NCBI GenBank assembly: GCA_027627225.1
Contig: CM051036.1
Location: 39,324,426 to 39,388,425 of the forward strand
Length of the DNA: 64,000 bases
Source: Congeria kusceri
Lineage: Eukaryota; Mollusca; Bivalvia; Myida; Dreissenidae
Direction: 5' to 3'
Position 1 is the stretch's first letter, and every line of letters starts with the position of its first letter. Made by a program: the position numbers and the translations under genes. Shown one piece after another: positions 25,001 to 31,915 of the stretch. Under the pieces are notes generated by a model, which did not search any database, had not been told where the DNA came from, and saw nothing but the letters and a program-made list of their open reading frames with translations.

Positions 25001-28000
25001 TTCTTCTGGCAAAATGCGAAAGTAAATGCGAAAGTTATAAGACATTGAATATCATTACACAGTAGTTATAGTAATATTAACTGTGTACAAATATTTGATG
25101 TCTTATAATTTACGCATTTTTCCACAAGTACCTCAACCTACAGTATAACTTTTAGTCATTAGTTTTTTTGCATATGATAAAAATTATTTCTCGCATATTC
25201 GCATTGTGCCAATATTTCTTTGTAGTTATGATATCAAAAATAGATTGATAACATAATTATGATGGCTGAGTGAAAAAACTATGAAAATTCTAATCTTATT
25301 GTATGTTGAAGGAACTAGAGAAGTTTAGCATTGATCAATCTACTGTGATGTATGGGTAATAACGTTATATATTATGATAGTCTTTAAAATTGACCAACCA
25401 TGTTTCAACAAGCCATTCCATTACTCATAGCATGACCTTGACATTTAGGCATGACCTTGTTCAGGTATGACCTTGACATTTAGGCATGAGCTAGATTTAG
25501 GCATTTAGTATGCGGAGACAGGAATGCCGGCTATGGCAGGGCACCCTGATCTCGGACATTCATGGCGTTTTCAGTTTGCTATGACATTGTATAATGTTAA
25601 TGCAATAAAATGTTGACATTGACTTGGTCTTAACAACCTTGACATTGCAGTCCGTATGCAGAGAGCCTGGAAAGCCGACTGCGACAGAGTGCCCTGATCA
25701 CAGACATCGTGATCATTCCCGAAGACATGCAGGTGCCCCAGATGGTGGAGGAAGCTGCGAGACTCAAGTTTCTCTTTGTCATCATCATCAACAGCCAGAA
25801 TGAGATCCACAAGTCTCTAACGCTGAATATTCTGCATGGCACTCCACAAGGTAAGAATGGGAGTGGCTGACTTTCACTTTGTACATACCATAGTCACATA
25901 TTATTCCATCATCAAAAACGTCAATGGTTTGTCATTGTCATCTTCATAATTGGTCTCTTTAAAGATCATGGTCATCTTCAATAAAAATGTTTGAGCAAGG
26001 ACATGTTTTATTGTTATTGCATATATATTTAATGTATTTTTGTTGCGATGAAGTATGTTCAAGAATGCCAAATATAAAATACTTTTATAATGTAACATTA
26101 TTATAATGACACATTTATGTAGAAAAAAACAACACATTTATTTTAAAAATAGATTCTTGAAGAAACTGCAGTATACATAAAATATTTTTCAAACATGTTT
26201 CAATATTGCACCAAGAAATCTTAACAGGTTGTTACCTGTAAATGGTATTGCAGCCATTTGCAATATAAATATATAACCAACAGTGTATTGTATACTACAC
26301 CTCACCAACACCAAAAACTGCCAATGTTGAAATATTCAAAATAATAATACCCTGTAGTCATTCACATTCGCGAAAAACTTATGCGTACAATTATGCGACT
26401 CGTGTAAAAATATGAAGCGATCGAGATTTTCTGTTTAAAAAAATATGTTGGCTACCATTCATTTTATGCAGCGAAATGCGTGATGAATGCAAAGAATGTT
26501 TACTGATAGTTCATACTTGTTCAATAATCTCCCTTTATATAAATTTACATGAGAATGCAATATGTATACAGATGTATTGTATTCGTAGACGCGTTTGTAA
26601 CAATTCTTACTGTCCCTTTCCTGTAAGAGGACAGTTCATTTTCGTGGAAAAGCGGCTTTTTTTAGATGTAAAATATAATAACCTTACATGGTATTGCCGA
26701 TCGAAAAATCACCTGCTGCAATAAAAATGTATCGTCAGATGCAGTTAAAACATGCTTTTTATTAGGATTGGGTACTAAAATAATTTCTTACTTCTGCATA
26801 ACATATACCAACAAATTTGATCAGCTGTCCAAAAATATATGACAATGATGTGTTTATAACAACACTTTATGTCTTATCCTTTAATTACCATCATCAAGTA
26901 AAGTTGTAAACATAAGCATCTGGGTATTTCATATAGCATATTTCTTTAATCCAATAAATGAATATTATGTAAAAATATAAACAAACAAGCAAAAAACAAC
27001 AAAACTCATAATAAAACATAGCAAATTTTCATGATAACATGATAATATCAAAATATCACAGTTTGTAGGATTAACAAGCACAGGAGTCCATGAATTGCAT
27101 GTTTGAAATGATATGATATTTGTTTTTAGTTGAAATTGACAAATGTACCCTAAATTTAATGATGTAATTCACTGATTGATGAATAACTGTGTTTGCCAAG
27201 TTCATTCATTTTATTTGCAAATATTTAACTTGAATGTATTTATTTTTTTTGTTGTTGCCGAAACTGGTTTGGAAATATTAAGTACAGATATGCTGAACTG
27301 TTTTCAAAATAACAAAGTATGCGATGTTGCGATAACAAAGATCCTTTTATTCGAGATCGGAAAAAATTTCATTCTGAGAAATGAAATTAAATGCGCAAAA
27401 CACACTAGATGCATTCTCTTTATTTGAGCACCCATTACTTGGTGCAACAGTCACGTTTTTCTAAATAAAAAAAATACTCAAATACCGGTAAACTTTTCTC
27501 TTCAGCCGTGTAATTGCTTATAAATAGCTCGTGAAATTGCGCATATATTGTGCGTGAATAAATGTTGCATCAACCATATGCAGAGACAAATACATCACTA
27601 TTTCTTGTGATTAAACATGCAACTTGAAAAAATGAAAGGAATTATACTAACATGTCAAACAGATGATTTGTGAAGAATGTTCAAAGGCAAAACACAAACT
27701 CATTTTTAAGTTATTATTGGTAAGTTCAAATTTGTATACAAGCAGTGAGAAAGGAACCCTTTCCAGTATTTTAACATTGGTTGTTTTCGCTGGATATGAC
27801 TTGATGACAATTTTAAAATTTATTATATGCATTATTTAACTAGTGTTAAGTGTTTGTCGCGGTGGCACAACCTCTCTATGATATTTGGTCTGTTTCACCC
27901 ACAGAGCACCGCAATATGCCCATGGAAGATGCCATGAAGTTGATAGCCACCAGTTTTGAGAAGTACATCCAAACTCAACGTGAGAAGGTGGCGGGTGGGG

Positions 28001-29081
28001 GACCAGGGGTTCAGGTTGCGGCCCCCGCGGCCCCGTCGCAACCCCCTTTCCTCCCGCCATCCGCGGATATTTCTTACCTTTTAAATTTGCTTGCTGATAA
28101 TCGCCAGCTTACCATTGAAGAGTTAGATAAAGTCATTGCCTATCTCAGCGAGCGTAAGGAGAAACTTGTTGGACCTGCTGCAAGACCAGCTGCGCCTAGT
28201 AAGTTAATCATAAAGCTGATTATACACAGTAATAGAGTACCAGGCATTTAGTGATTAAATATATTATTTGTTATTTGACTGTATATGGTATCGCTCATGA
28301 AGCATTATTATATACAGGCTGCTGAATTTAATTAATGGTTTGAGCTTTAATTTGTCACCTTTGTTGTCCATGATTTTGGATTGATAGATGGTAATTTTCA
28401 TTTACCTATTATTGGTTATATTTGTTCATGTGTTTGTATTTACAATACTGTTATAATTACTACCGTGGTTCTGTTACAGCTAGCAGTGTTGTTGCCCCAA
28501 CAGGTGTGCCTCCAGCTGGAGTAGCAGCCCCTAATGCAGCTGCAGCAACATCTGCCTACTTGCAGCAACAACAGCAGGAACTGCAGAGCAAGATTCTCAA
28601 CATCCTTAATGGCACCAGTGGTTCAGCACAGCCTCAGGCGCCCTCACAGCCTGCGCAGGCGGCGGCTGGGTACGGAAACCTGCCGTCAGGGGGAAGCGTG
28701 GCAAGAGCTTTGACTGTCAGCCAGACGAGTCCTATGATTAATTTTGACAATCCAAATTTGAAGAAAGCTTTAGACAGTTTGATTCAGAGTGGCCCAAACT
28801 TGCTGAAGAGTCTCCCAGCCTCGGTGTCTGCCGCAGCTCAGGCTCGACCAGCTGATTATCAAGCAGCCCAGGCCCTTGGCACCCAGCATGCAGCAGGCTA
28901 CGCCCAGCCAGGACACGGTGTGGTCCAGCCGGCACAACAGTCAGTGTATGTGAACCAGTACCAACAGCAACAGCCTTCACTGCAAGGTCAAAACCCACCC
29001 AGAGGCTATGGCTTACAACAGCAGAGGCCTGCAATGGCAGCCAGGGTGCCACAAGGGGCTGGTCCAAGGCCCAGATATTGA
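621..29081 (+). CDS. NCOA5: Nuclear receptor coactivator 5 orthologue with N-terminal RRM (11 coding exons)
   Basis: Coding exons at 621-1005, 1800-1910, 11282-11393, 13941-14018, 17591-17638, 18368-18415, 20047-20133, 20667-20804, 25651-25850, 27905-28198 and 28480-29081 join in phase with GT/AG borders to give about 700 residues. Layout: RS/SR-rich 1-75; RRM about 102-169 (RNP2 LFIGNL, RNP1 RGFGFVQF); RG-rich about 170-205; DPY/P-rich about 205-320; anticodon-binding-like domain about 322-415, ending in GTPQEHRNMP as in vertebrate NCOA5; LxxLL (LLNLL, about 461-465) followed by ADNR; Q/P/A-rich tail with INFDNPNLKKALDSLIQSGP near the end. In vertebrates NCOA5 is a nuclear coregulator of oestrogen receptor and Rev-erb signalling that binds through LxxLL; a role here is inferred by orthology. 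The start is taken as ATG 621; ATG 630 or an upstream exon is possible. The identity is strong; small exons could be missed. Confidence 0.9.
1687..1730 (+). other. Possible cryptic or poison exon in NCOA5
   Basis: A 44-nt stretch lies between a CAG acceptor (1684-1686, weak pyrimidine tract) and a good donor AAG|GTAATG. It is open in the phase left by the preceding exon, but 44 nt is not a multiple of three. Inclusion would shift the next exon and reach a TAA at the start of the exon at 11282. The RRM reads seamlessly without it. It may be a non-productive cassette exon, or chance. Confidence 0.2.
1800..1910 (+). CDS. NCOA5: NCOA5 exon b: RNP1 half of the RRM
   Basis: The acceptor CTGTTTCAG (1791-1799) gives phase 1 entry; the donor is CTTG|GTAGGG. 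Joining to the previous exon gives ILG-VSIHDRGFGFVQF, a textbook RNP1 (RGFGFVQF), followed by the second RRM helix and the strand LNGQVLDVKMA shared with the next exon. The aromatic residues expected to stack on RNA are present. Confidence 0.88.
2250..3400. repeat. Tandem repeat family A (about 150-165 bp monomers)
   Basis: About five diverged monomers repeat GTTCCTTGGGTGACCCTCTA, a CAAATTCCTTCAAATA-like stretch, then CATGGCCGCCAGGGGGTGGGG and TTTGCCCTTATATGGCTAT (TTCCTTGGGTG core near 2391, 2784, 2947, 3092 and 3259). Near 2471-2511 is an imperfect hairpin, AAGCTCACCTGAGCAC facing GGGTGAGCTTT, which looks like the left end of an element. The array is cut at 3400 by a DNA transposon and resumes at 5715. 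Confidence 0.8.
3401..5714. mobile_element. Non-autonomous hAT-type DNA transposon, 2.3 kb
   Basis: The ends are inverted: CAGGGTTAGCA at 3401 and the reverse complement of CAGGGTTGGCA ending at 5714, with GGTTTTATAG also shared further in. The flanks are TTAGCTGC (3393-3400) and TTAGCTAC (5715-5722), an 8-bp target duplication with one mismatch, as expected for hAT elements. The insertion splits repeat family A, whose sequence resumes after the right flank. Inside are a tandem array (3609-4470) and about 1.1 kb of AT-rich DNA; no transposase is recognisable. Confidence 0.8.
3609..4470. repeat. Tandem repeat family B carried inside the hAT-type element
   Basis: About five monomers of roughly 165 bp repeat ATAACTCAAGAAAGGCTTGAC, CATGTGTAACATCATA, a CAAGTTCG segment and GACAGAGTTATGGCCCC. 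The block opens with a C-tract/G-tract hairpin (CCCCCACAAACG to TTTAGGGGG, about 3613-3637), which resembles the left ends of the elements at 29873 and 38674. No matching right end was seen. Confidence 0.75.
5715..6990. repeat. Repeat family A resumed, and variant A'
   Basis: Positions 5715-6110 continue the family A array interrupted by the transposon. From about 6150 a related variant repeats TTCATGAAACTTTACAGAAA, GTTCCTTGGATGGTCCTCTA, ATGGTTCCACTTCACTGCAC and AAGATGGCCGCCAGAGCTAA. A fragment of A' is also found at 55620-55870. No gene is present. Confidence 0.75.
7290..8030. repeat. Further family A copy with left-end hairpin
   Basis: The same blocks as at 2250-3400 recur: a degenerate TAGCTCCCGTGAGCAC/GTGCT hairpin near 7527-7555, GTC-rich sequence, AACCAAACTTGGCAGGAATG, then CTCTACCAAATTACTTCAAA and CATGGCCATCTGGGGGCGGGG. 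The open reading frames here are by-products of the repeat. Confidence 0.65.
8430..9567. repeat. Tandem repeat family C with terminal hairpin
   Basis: Six monomers of about 165 bp start with AAAGTTTATATTCAAAAGTT (near 8430, 8597, 8763, 8929, 9093 and 9256) and include TTCACTTGAAACTTGGAA, a TATCAGGG segment and GACAGAGTTATGCCCCTTTT. The block ends at 9531-9567 with GAATAGTCGAGCGCGCTGTC, a hairpin (GCTGTC/GACAGC) and GCTCTTGTT. The same type of end closes the element at 32674-33240. Confidence 0.8.
9870..10253. mobile_element. MITE with CAGGGCTTTCATTAA termini
   Basis: A 15-bp perfect terminal inverted repeat, CAGGGCTTTCATTAA, bounds 384 bp without coding potential. CAGGG ends suggest hAT. The flanks fit an 8-bp duplication with two transitions if the end is set one base inward (AAATATAC/GAATGTAC), so the duplication is only tentative. 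The interior repeats TTTTGGAAGTT and carries the palindrome GGGAGTAAATTACTCCC near the right end. Confidence 0.7.
10254..11281. other. NCOA5 intron sequence with nothing recognised
   Basis: AT-rich intron end before the exon at 11282. No repeat family, RNA gene or credible coding sequence was seen; short open frames have no recognisable protein features. Confidence 0.5.
11282..11393 (+). CDS. NCOA5: NCOA5 exon c: end of RRM and RG-rich region
   Basis: The acceptor CATGGTTACAG ends at 11281 (phase 1); the donor is TTGG|GTAGGT at 11394 (phase 2), forced because the next in-frame codon is TAG. It codes DVKMAAEGRRQGG followed by repeated GR/RG pairs. Such RG boxes commonly bind RNA and are methylated on arginine; neither can be shown here. 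A minisatellite starts directly at the donor. Confidence 0.85.
11394..13100. repeat. Minisatellite, about 34-36 bp unit, about 40 copies
   Basis: The unit is approximately CTTCTTGTTAGCTTGGAAG followed by TGCAGAGGTGAATGT, with an early variant containing CTCAGAAGTAAAGAGGTAAA. The first degenerate units begin within a few bases of the exon c donor. A MITE interrupts the array at 11481-11649. There is no protein-coding signal. Confidence 0.9.
11481..11649. mobile_element. Short MITE with TTAA target duplication inside the minisatellite
   Basis: TTAA at 11481-11484 and 11646-11649 flank a non-repetitive insert with inverted AAGGGTTTCC (11489) and GGAAACCCTT (11638-11647). Removing the insert restores a minisatellite-like junction (GAGGTTAATGTCT against the unit GAGGTAAATGTCT). 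TTAA points to piggyBac or Kolobok mobilisation. The left end carries six extra bases, so the exact terminus is uncertain. Confidence 0.6.
13101..13940. other. NCOA5 intron sequence; one small tandem duplication
   Basis: Mostly unique AT-rich DNA. A short direct duplication of GTTAATGAAAAGTCCCTG lies around 13361-13408. It ends with the acceptor TATATTTCAG (13931-13940). Nothing else was recognised. Confidence 0.5.
13941..14018 (+). CDS. NCOA5: NCOA5 exon d: start of the DPY/proline-rich linker
   Basis: 78 bp, phase 2 at both ends. It codes YGGRERSPIGDDRYRDPYAR and then GPPPPR. The DRYRDPYxRGPPPP pattern foreshadows the denser DPY repeats of the exons at 20047 and 20667. Skipping it would keep the reading frame. 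Confidence 0.8.
14316..15425. mobile_element. DNA element with about 30-bp inverted ends, 1.1 kb
   Basis: The left end GGCTAAAAAAAGTTAATC with TTGTTTCTCAGG (14316-14347) matches the reverse complement of the right end (CCTGAGAAACAATTC with GATTTTTTTTAACC, 15394-15425) with a few differences. The interior is AT-rich with A-tracts and no transposase. A target duplication is not clear, so the superfamily is left open. Confidence 0.6.
15600..15985. repeat. Three monomers of repeat family E (TCAAGGTCA repeat)
   Basis: Monomers of about 140-145 bp contain ATACATAGATACCTTATAT, GACCTCGCTTGGGATTGCAT, GGGGTGGGTTGGGTCAAGG and AAAAATAGAAAAACGGTTTC. The same family forms the larger array in TARDBP intron 1 (38674-40193) and the short element at 32674-33240. 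The ends are not preserved here. Confidence 0.75.
16109..17029. mobile_element. Tandem-core element family F, exact ends defined, 921 bp
   Basis: The left end is ATGCCTCCCATCGAAGATAG then TGGGGTATA; the core has about five 150-bp monomers (CTTCACCAAACTTCATGAAA, GTTATAATAATATCTAGGTC, TGTTGAGTTATGGCCCTTG); the right end is a G-tract plus GCATAACTGTTTTTTCAAAC and AGCTGTTGTT, with hairpin CTGTTT/AAACAG. The element splits a minisatellite (16030-16108 and 17030 onward), and the left and right flanks rejoin to the unit CTAGTTTTGGCC with no evident target duplication. This fits a Helentron-like rolling-circle element; no protein is encoded. Confidence 0.7.
17030..17590. repeat. Minisatellite of about 55 bp unit reaching the exon e acceptor
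   Basis: Units resemble CTTGTAAGTGACACATGACA, TGTTTAAGCCTTGTGACAC and ATGTCTAGTTTTGGC. One unit also lies at about 16030-16108, on the other side of the inserted element. The last unit runs straight into the splice acceptor (ACACATGACATGTTAATTGTAG in its last 22 bases), so the repeat supplies the acceptor context. Confidence 0.8.
17591..17638 (+). CDS. NCOA5: NCOA5 exon e: 48-bp linker exon, paired with exon f
   Basis: The acceptor is TTAATTGTAG, the donor GGCAG|GTAAAA, phase 2-2. It codes (R)DRLAQPDVPAPALPG(R). Exon f has the same length, phase and opening GGACAG, and 27 of 48 aligned bases match by my hand count, so the two look like an old tandem exon duplication. It is small, but supported by clean borders and open phase. 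Confidence 0.7.
18368..18415 (+). CDS. NCOA5: NCOA5 exon f: 48-bp linker exon, paired with exon e
   Basis: The acceptor is GATTTTAG, the donor GCAAG|GTAAAT, phase 2-2. It codes (R)DRLDKTALPSTSAAA(R). It is a presumed paralogue of exon e; either or both can be skipped without frame change, so isoforms are plausible. Confidence 0.7.
18462..18690. repeat. Cluster of GTATTNCCGAACA motifs including a 13-bp inverted pair
   Basis: GTATTACCGAACA at 18462-18474 is exactly inverted at 18495-18507 (20-nt spacer). Related copies, GTATTACGGAACAC near 18636 and GTATTTCCGAACAC near 18679, follow. It could be a degenerate MITE end or a foldback; its function is unknown. Confidence 0.5.
18691..20046. other. 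NCOA5 intron sequence with nothing recognised
   Basis: AT-rich intron ending in the acceptor TTTATTCCAG before 20047. No gene, RNA or clear repeat family was found on either strand. Confidence 0.5.
20047..20133 (+). CDS. NCOA5: NCOA5 exon g: DPY-rich linker
   Basis: 87 bp, phase 2-2, acceptor TATTCCAG, donor TATAG|GTAAAC. It codes DDPYYADPYRRAPPP, then VDPYLPPYRDDPY. Four DPY triplets in 29 codons continue the spacing seen in the next exon, which suggests an expanded low-complexity linker between the RRM and the anticodon-binding-like domain. Confidence 0.82.
20667..20804 (+). CDS. NCOA5: NCOA5 exon h: DPY repeats and start of the anticodon-binding-like domain
   Basis: 138 bp, phase 2-2, acceptor GTGTTTGCAG, donor TGGC|GTAAGG. 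It codes REPYRRDPYEDPYRDPYYRD, a proline run, then KKPVPADVQIVCLNKQLA. The last part aligns with CSVIVVNKQTKDYAE of vertebrate NCOA5 and forms the first strand of the anticodon-binding-like fold. Confidence 0.87.
21010..21800. repeat. Tandem repeat family H, five monomers of about 168 bp
   Basis: Monomers start near 21090, 21260, 21430, 21596 and 21767 with GTGCACAATTCTTGTCC and contain TTTCTCAGCAACTTCTGGCC, AATGAAACTTTATGGG and TTGGAGTTATGGGACTTTGA. A weak C-tract left end (CACCCCCGAAAATATATAC) precedes them at about 21015. No right-end hairpin was identified. Confidence 0.75.
22262..22780. repeat. Tandem repeat family I, left block
   Basis: About three monomers of roughly 160 bp repeat CTTGTCTGTGCTTGTTCTCC, TTCACAGGATTGATCAGTAC, CAAGTCTAGTTGTGCATAT and TTGGCGGAGTTATGGCCCTT. 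The block ends where a hAT-like element begins at 22781. Confidence 0.75.
22781..24086. mobile_element. hAT-like non-autonomous element with subterminal repeats, 1.3 kb
   Basis: The 14-bp inverted ends are perfect: CAGTGTTTACGAAA at 22781 and TTTCGTAAACACTG ending at 24086. Both flanks are GAGTTA, a 6-bp direct repeat rather than the usual 8. Within about 120 bp of each end, ACGCNGGACA-type motifs are repeated in both orientations, as seen in hAT subterminal regions. The interior has no recognisable transposase. Confidence 0.7.
24087..25508. repeat. Intron with further family I copies (about 24440-24950)
   Basis: Degenerate family I monomers recur: GTTGTGCATATTGTCGGTAT, a GGCGGATTTT segment, ACCTTGTCTGTGCTTGTTC and GGCGGAGTTATGGC. 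From 24950 to 25430 nothing was recognised. From about 25430 short repeats of ATGACCTTGACATTTAGGC precede the relic exon. Confidence 0.6.
25509..25556 (+). pseudogene. Relic duplicate of the start of NCOA5 exon i
   Basis: TATGCGGAGACAGGAATGCC and the following bases resemble the start of the real exon (25655 onward, TATGCAGAGAGCCTGGAAAG) over about 48 bp, including a shared CCCTGATC and GACAT. An AG acceptor precedes both, and CCTTGACATT lies upstream in both. A one-base gap breaks the frame, so it should not code. Confidence 0.6.
25651..25850 (+). CDS. NCOA5: NCOA5 exon i: core of the anticodon-binding-like domain
   Basis: The acceptor is GACATTGCAG, the donor CACAAG|GTAAGA; it enters in phase 2 and leaves in phase 1. 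It codes PYAESLESRLRQSALITDIV, an acidic loop, ARLKFLFVIIINSQNEIHKS and LTLNILHGTPQ. The order of helix, strand, helix, hydrophobic strand and final GTPQ matches the vertebrate NCOA5 domain related to class II aminoacyl-tRNA synthetase anticodon-binding folds. No synthetase catalytic domain is present. Confidence 0.9.
25851..27904. other. NCOA5 intron with nothing recognised
   Basis: About 2 kb of AT-rich sequence between conserved exons. A small imperfect hairpin around 26200-26270 (TATTGCA facing TGCAATA) is the only structure I noted. Open frames of 60-85 codons have no recognisable domain. Confidence 0.5.
27905..28198 (+). CDS. NCOA5: NCOA5 exon j: domain end and LxxLL motif
   Basis: 294 bp, phase 1-1, acceptor TTTCACCCACAG, donor CCTA|GTAAGT. 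It begins EHRNMPMEDAMKLIA, followed by KYIQTQREK, an A/P-rich spacer, and YLLNLLADNRQLTIEELDKV, then a basic helix ending SERKEKL. LLNLL matches LxxLL and sits where vertebrate NCOA5 has LINLLADNR, the motif reported to contact nuclear receptors. This is the strongest single piece of evidence for the gene's identity. Confidence 0.92.
28480..29081 (+). CDS. NCOA5: NCOA5 exon k: Q/P/A-rich C-terminus
   Basis: The acceptor is TCTGTTACAG; the stop TGA is at 29079-29081. It codes about 200 residues rich in Q, A and P, with YLQQQQQELQSKILNILNG (vertebrate: QQELQAKILSLFN) and INFDNPNLKKALDSLIQSGP (vertebrate: INFDNPSVQKALDTLIQSGP), ending PRPRY. It is GC-richer than the flanking DNA, as expected of coding sequence. 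A long minus-strand open frame over it is a shadow. Confidence 0.92.
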
Positions 29082-29872
29082 TGTGTTCTCGTTCAGTGGA
29101 TTTGTTTTTCATTCACCATCATCAGTTTTTACATTTGTATGATGTAACTCTATATCATGCATTTTATGATTGCCTGGTTACGTTGCATACCTGTACAGGA
29201 ACTTCAGTTTAGTGGTTAAGTGTTATAAACATATTGCACTAACGTTGTTAACATGACATTGAATCGTTGAAGATTGTTGTACATATATCAATGGTGCATA
29301 TTTTTAGTGTGAAAAGAAACAGGTACAAACTTGTATAAAACATCAAAATGTAATATAATTCAATGCAATGCTTTATCATACTATGGGCTAATGTATGTAC
29401 ACTTTTAACTGAACAATCTTTATAATATCTTATCTATGTTCTTAGACATGCCTCATGAAATGTTTTAGTGTATGTTAATGATGATCAAAAAAAAATTGTT
29501 GATTGATACTTAATAACACCCCAAACACTTTATAACTGTCCAATTTCTTTATGTGCATGAATAACCATTTGAGAATTCTTATATTTTGAGGCATATAACT
29601 TACTATATATTGTAGTTTGATCCTCATTGCAATTCTGTGTAGTATAATTAAATCTTGATGTGAATTAGTAAATAAAAAAACAACAGAAAAAATGTGTGTT
29701 ACAGAAGTATATTAATTAAACATGAATGATTAACTGAACAATTGTTGCAATTCAAAATGCATCTTGAGTACTTACCAAAGACTGGCCAGAATGATGCAAT
29801 ATTGACTTCAGATAAGACATTATTTACGTATGAACAGTAAAAAAATAAATAAATTGTTCGTCATATTTTGTT
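29082..29872 (+). other. NCOA5 3'UTR and downstream flank
   Basis: AT-rich sequence after the stop codon without coding potential. Two AATAAA hexamers are visible (29671-29676 and 29844-29849). Transcript ends cannot be chosen from sequence alone. The repeat nest starts at 29873. Confidence 0.6.
29671..29676 (+). terminator. Candidate NCOA5 polyadenylation signal AATAAA
   Basis: The first canonical AATAAA after the stop codon, about 590 bp downstream. A second lies at 29844-29849, just before the repeat cluster. Confidence 0.5.
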
Positions 29873-30245
29873 ATTCCCCCACTTTCAAACGAGGGGGGGA
29901 AGCATATAGATTTGCCCTTGTCAGTCCGTTTAGGATTTTTGTGTTGCGCGTAACTTGAGAAGTATTACTGCAAGAGTGATGAAACTTTATAAACATATTT
30001 ATCAGCTTGTGCACTTGGGTATTTTGGTGCAGTTTTTTTTAGAATCAGCGGAGTTAGGGTCCTCTTTTTAGCAAAAAAGAGACATTTTGGGACTTGCCGT
30101 GTGTAACTCAAAAAGTATAACTGTTAGAGTGATGAAACTTTATAAACATATCATGGGTTAACTTGTGCATCTGGGTATTTTGGTGCAGTATTTTCTGACT
30201 TCAGCAGAGTTATGGTCCTTTTTTGGCCAAAAATGACATTTTTAT

Positions 30246-31693
30246 GTGCTCGGTGAGCTATTTATATAGGGGACCTCTCCTGTGTTGTCCTGCGTCAGTG
30301 TGCCTAAACAATTGGGTTTGTATTCATACTGGAGACTTGGCTTTTTATCCAATCTTAACCAAACTAGCAGTTTGTGTAAGCAGTTTGTGTAAGACCATAA
30401 AATCTTGGATGGGATTGTTATTGGGTCAGATCACACCAGTAACACTAGAGTTATTGCCCCTTTTTCATGCAAAAAAAGTGCAAAATGCCTTTTCCAACAT
30501 ATAGACTTTATTTTCCATCCAATCTTAACCAAACTTTCACAGTTTGTGTATGACCATCAGATCTCAGCAGATGCCATTGGCAAGATCGTGTTTCAAACAA
30601 CAGAGTTATTGCCCTTTGTTTATTAAAAAAATATACAAAAATGGACATTATTCAGGATAGAGACTTCATGTTTCATCCAATCTTCACCAGTCTTGCACAG
30701 TTTGTCTGTTACCATGAGATTATAGTTGAATTTGAATATTAGCAAGATCGGACCAGAAACAAATGAGTTATTGCCCTTTGTTTGTGAAACAATATGCAAC
30801 AATGGACATAATTCAGCATAGAAACTTCTTTTTTTTTCAAATCTTCACCGATCTTGCACAGTTCGTCTATGACCATAAGATTAAAGGTGAAGTCGAATAT
30901 ACGCTAGATCGGACCAGAAACACCAGAGTTATTGCCCCTTGTGTTTGGAAAAAAAACATCATTTTTCATCAAATCACCAATCGTGCACAGTTTGTCTATG
31001 AACGTAAGACTACAGGTGAAGTCGAATAAAAGCATGATCGGGCCAGAAACACCAGAGTTATTGCCCCTTGTGTTTGGAAAAAAAACATCAACAAGTTATC
31101 AATGATTGGCTTGCACACATGATTTTTTATTCAATCTTGACCAAATCAATCTTGGCGCACAGTTTGCGCATGACCATAAAACTTTATTGATAAAATTTGA
31201 TTTCCAAAAGTTGTAAGACGTGCATGCAGTTATTTGTACATGCAACATTGTTGTCTTCAGAGCCTGCATTAAAATGTATCATCACTAGACAGAAAATTAT
31301 CAAACAAAAAGCAAAACTTTACCGTAATATTACAGCCATCGCAATTATCGCATCATTCGCATGGCAACTAGATCTCCAAAACTGTTTGCGAAAAAGACAT
31401 CAAAATCTACTGTTTCTGCATTTTCCAGAATTGTCAATGACTTAATGAAAAAGGGTCAGGAAAGAATATCGAGAAAAATGATTAAAAAACCATAAGCAAA
31501 AAAAACGCACATCGACTACCCAACTTGTACTTTAGTTAGCCCATTGCACTAACTGATGTTTTAAATCAAAATTGATTCTATCCCTCTCTGCGTATTGTTC
31601 GGATACCATAATTTTCAAACCTGTCACAACAGTATGGTCTTCATCTGTACCAGTTCTCAGGTGAGCGCTTCCGGCCATCATGGCCCTCTTGTT
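30246..31693. mobile_element. Family J element, full copy (J1)
   Basis: The left end is GTGCTCGGTGAGCTAT; the core monomers carry TTTGTCTATGACCATAAGAT, a GATCGGACCAGAAACACC segment and CAGAGTTATTGCCCCTT; a unique 3' half follows (31081-31660); the right end is CAGGTGAGCGCTTCCGGCC with ATCATGGCCCTCTTGTT, hairpin GGCCAT/ATGGCC. GGTGAGC near the right end and GGTGAGC/GCTCACC at the left are the terminal motifs. It is non-coding. Confidence 0.65.
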
Positions 31694-31912
31694 GCACTTT
31701 TTTTGCTTGAAAAAGGGGCAATAACTCTGGTGTTACTGGTGTGATCTGACCCAATAACAATCCTATATGAGATTTTATGGCCATACTGGAACTGGGCAAG
31801 TTAGGTCAAGATTGAATAAAAAATGTAGTATTTATCGCGATAACAGTCCAAATTGTTGACGGCATACGGACGCCGCTGGAGAGGTCCCTTATACCAATAG
31901 CTCACGGAGCAC
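31694..31912. mobile_element. Inverted, truncated family J copy
   Basis: The reverse complement of this segment matches 30246-30481 with moderate divergence (shared ATTGTTATTGGGTCAGATCA and CACACCAGTAACAC). It lies directly after the J1 right end and ends in CTCACGGAGCAC, its left-end motif in reverse, three bases before the next copy. Confidence 0.7.
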
Positions 31913-31915
31913 TTC

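Noticed and set aside
28738..29112. 124-codon minus-strand open frame
   Set aside because: Antisense shadow of the conserved NCOA5 last exon, whose plus-strand reading matches vertebrate NCOA5.
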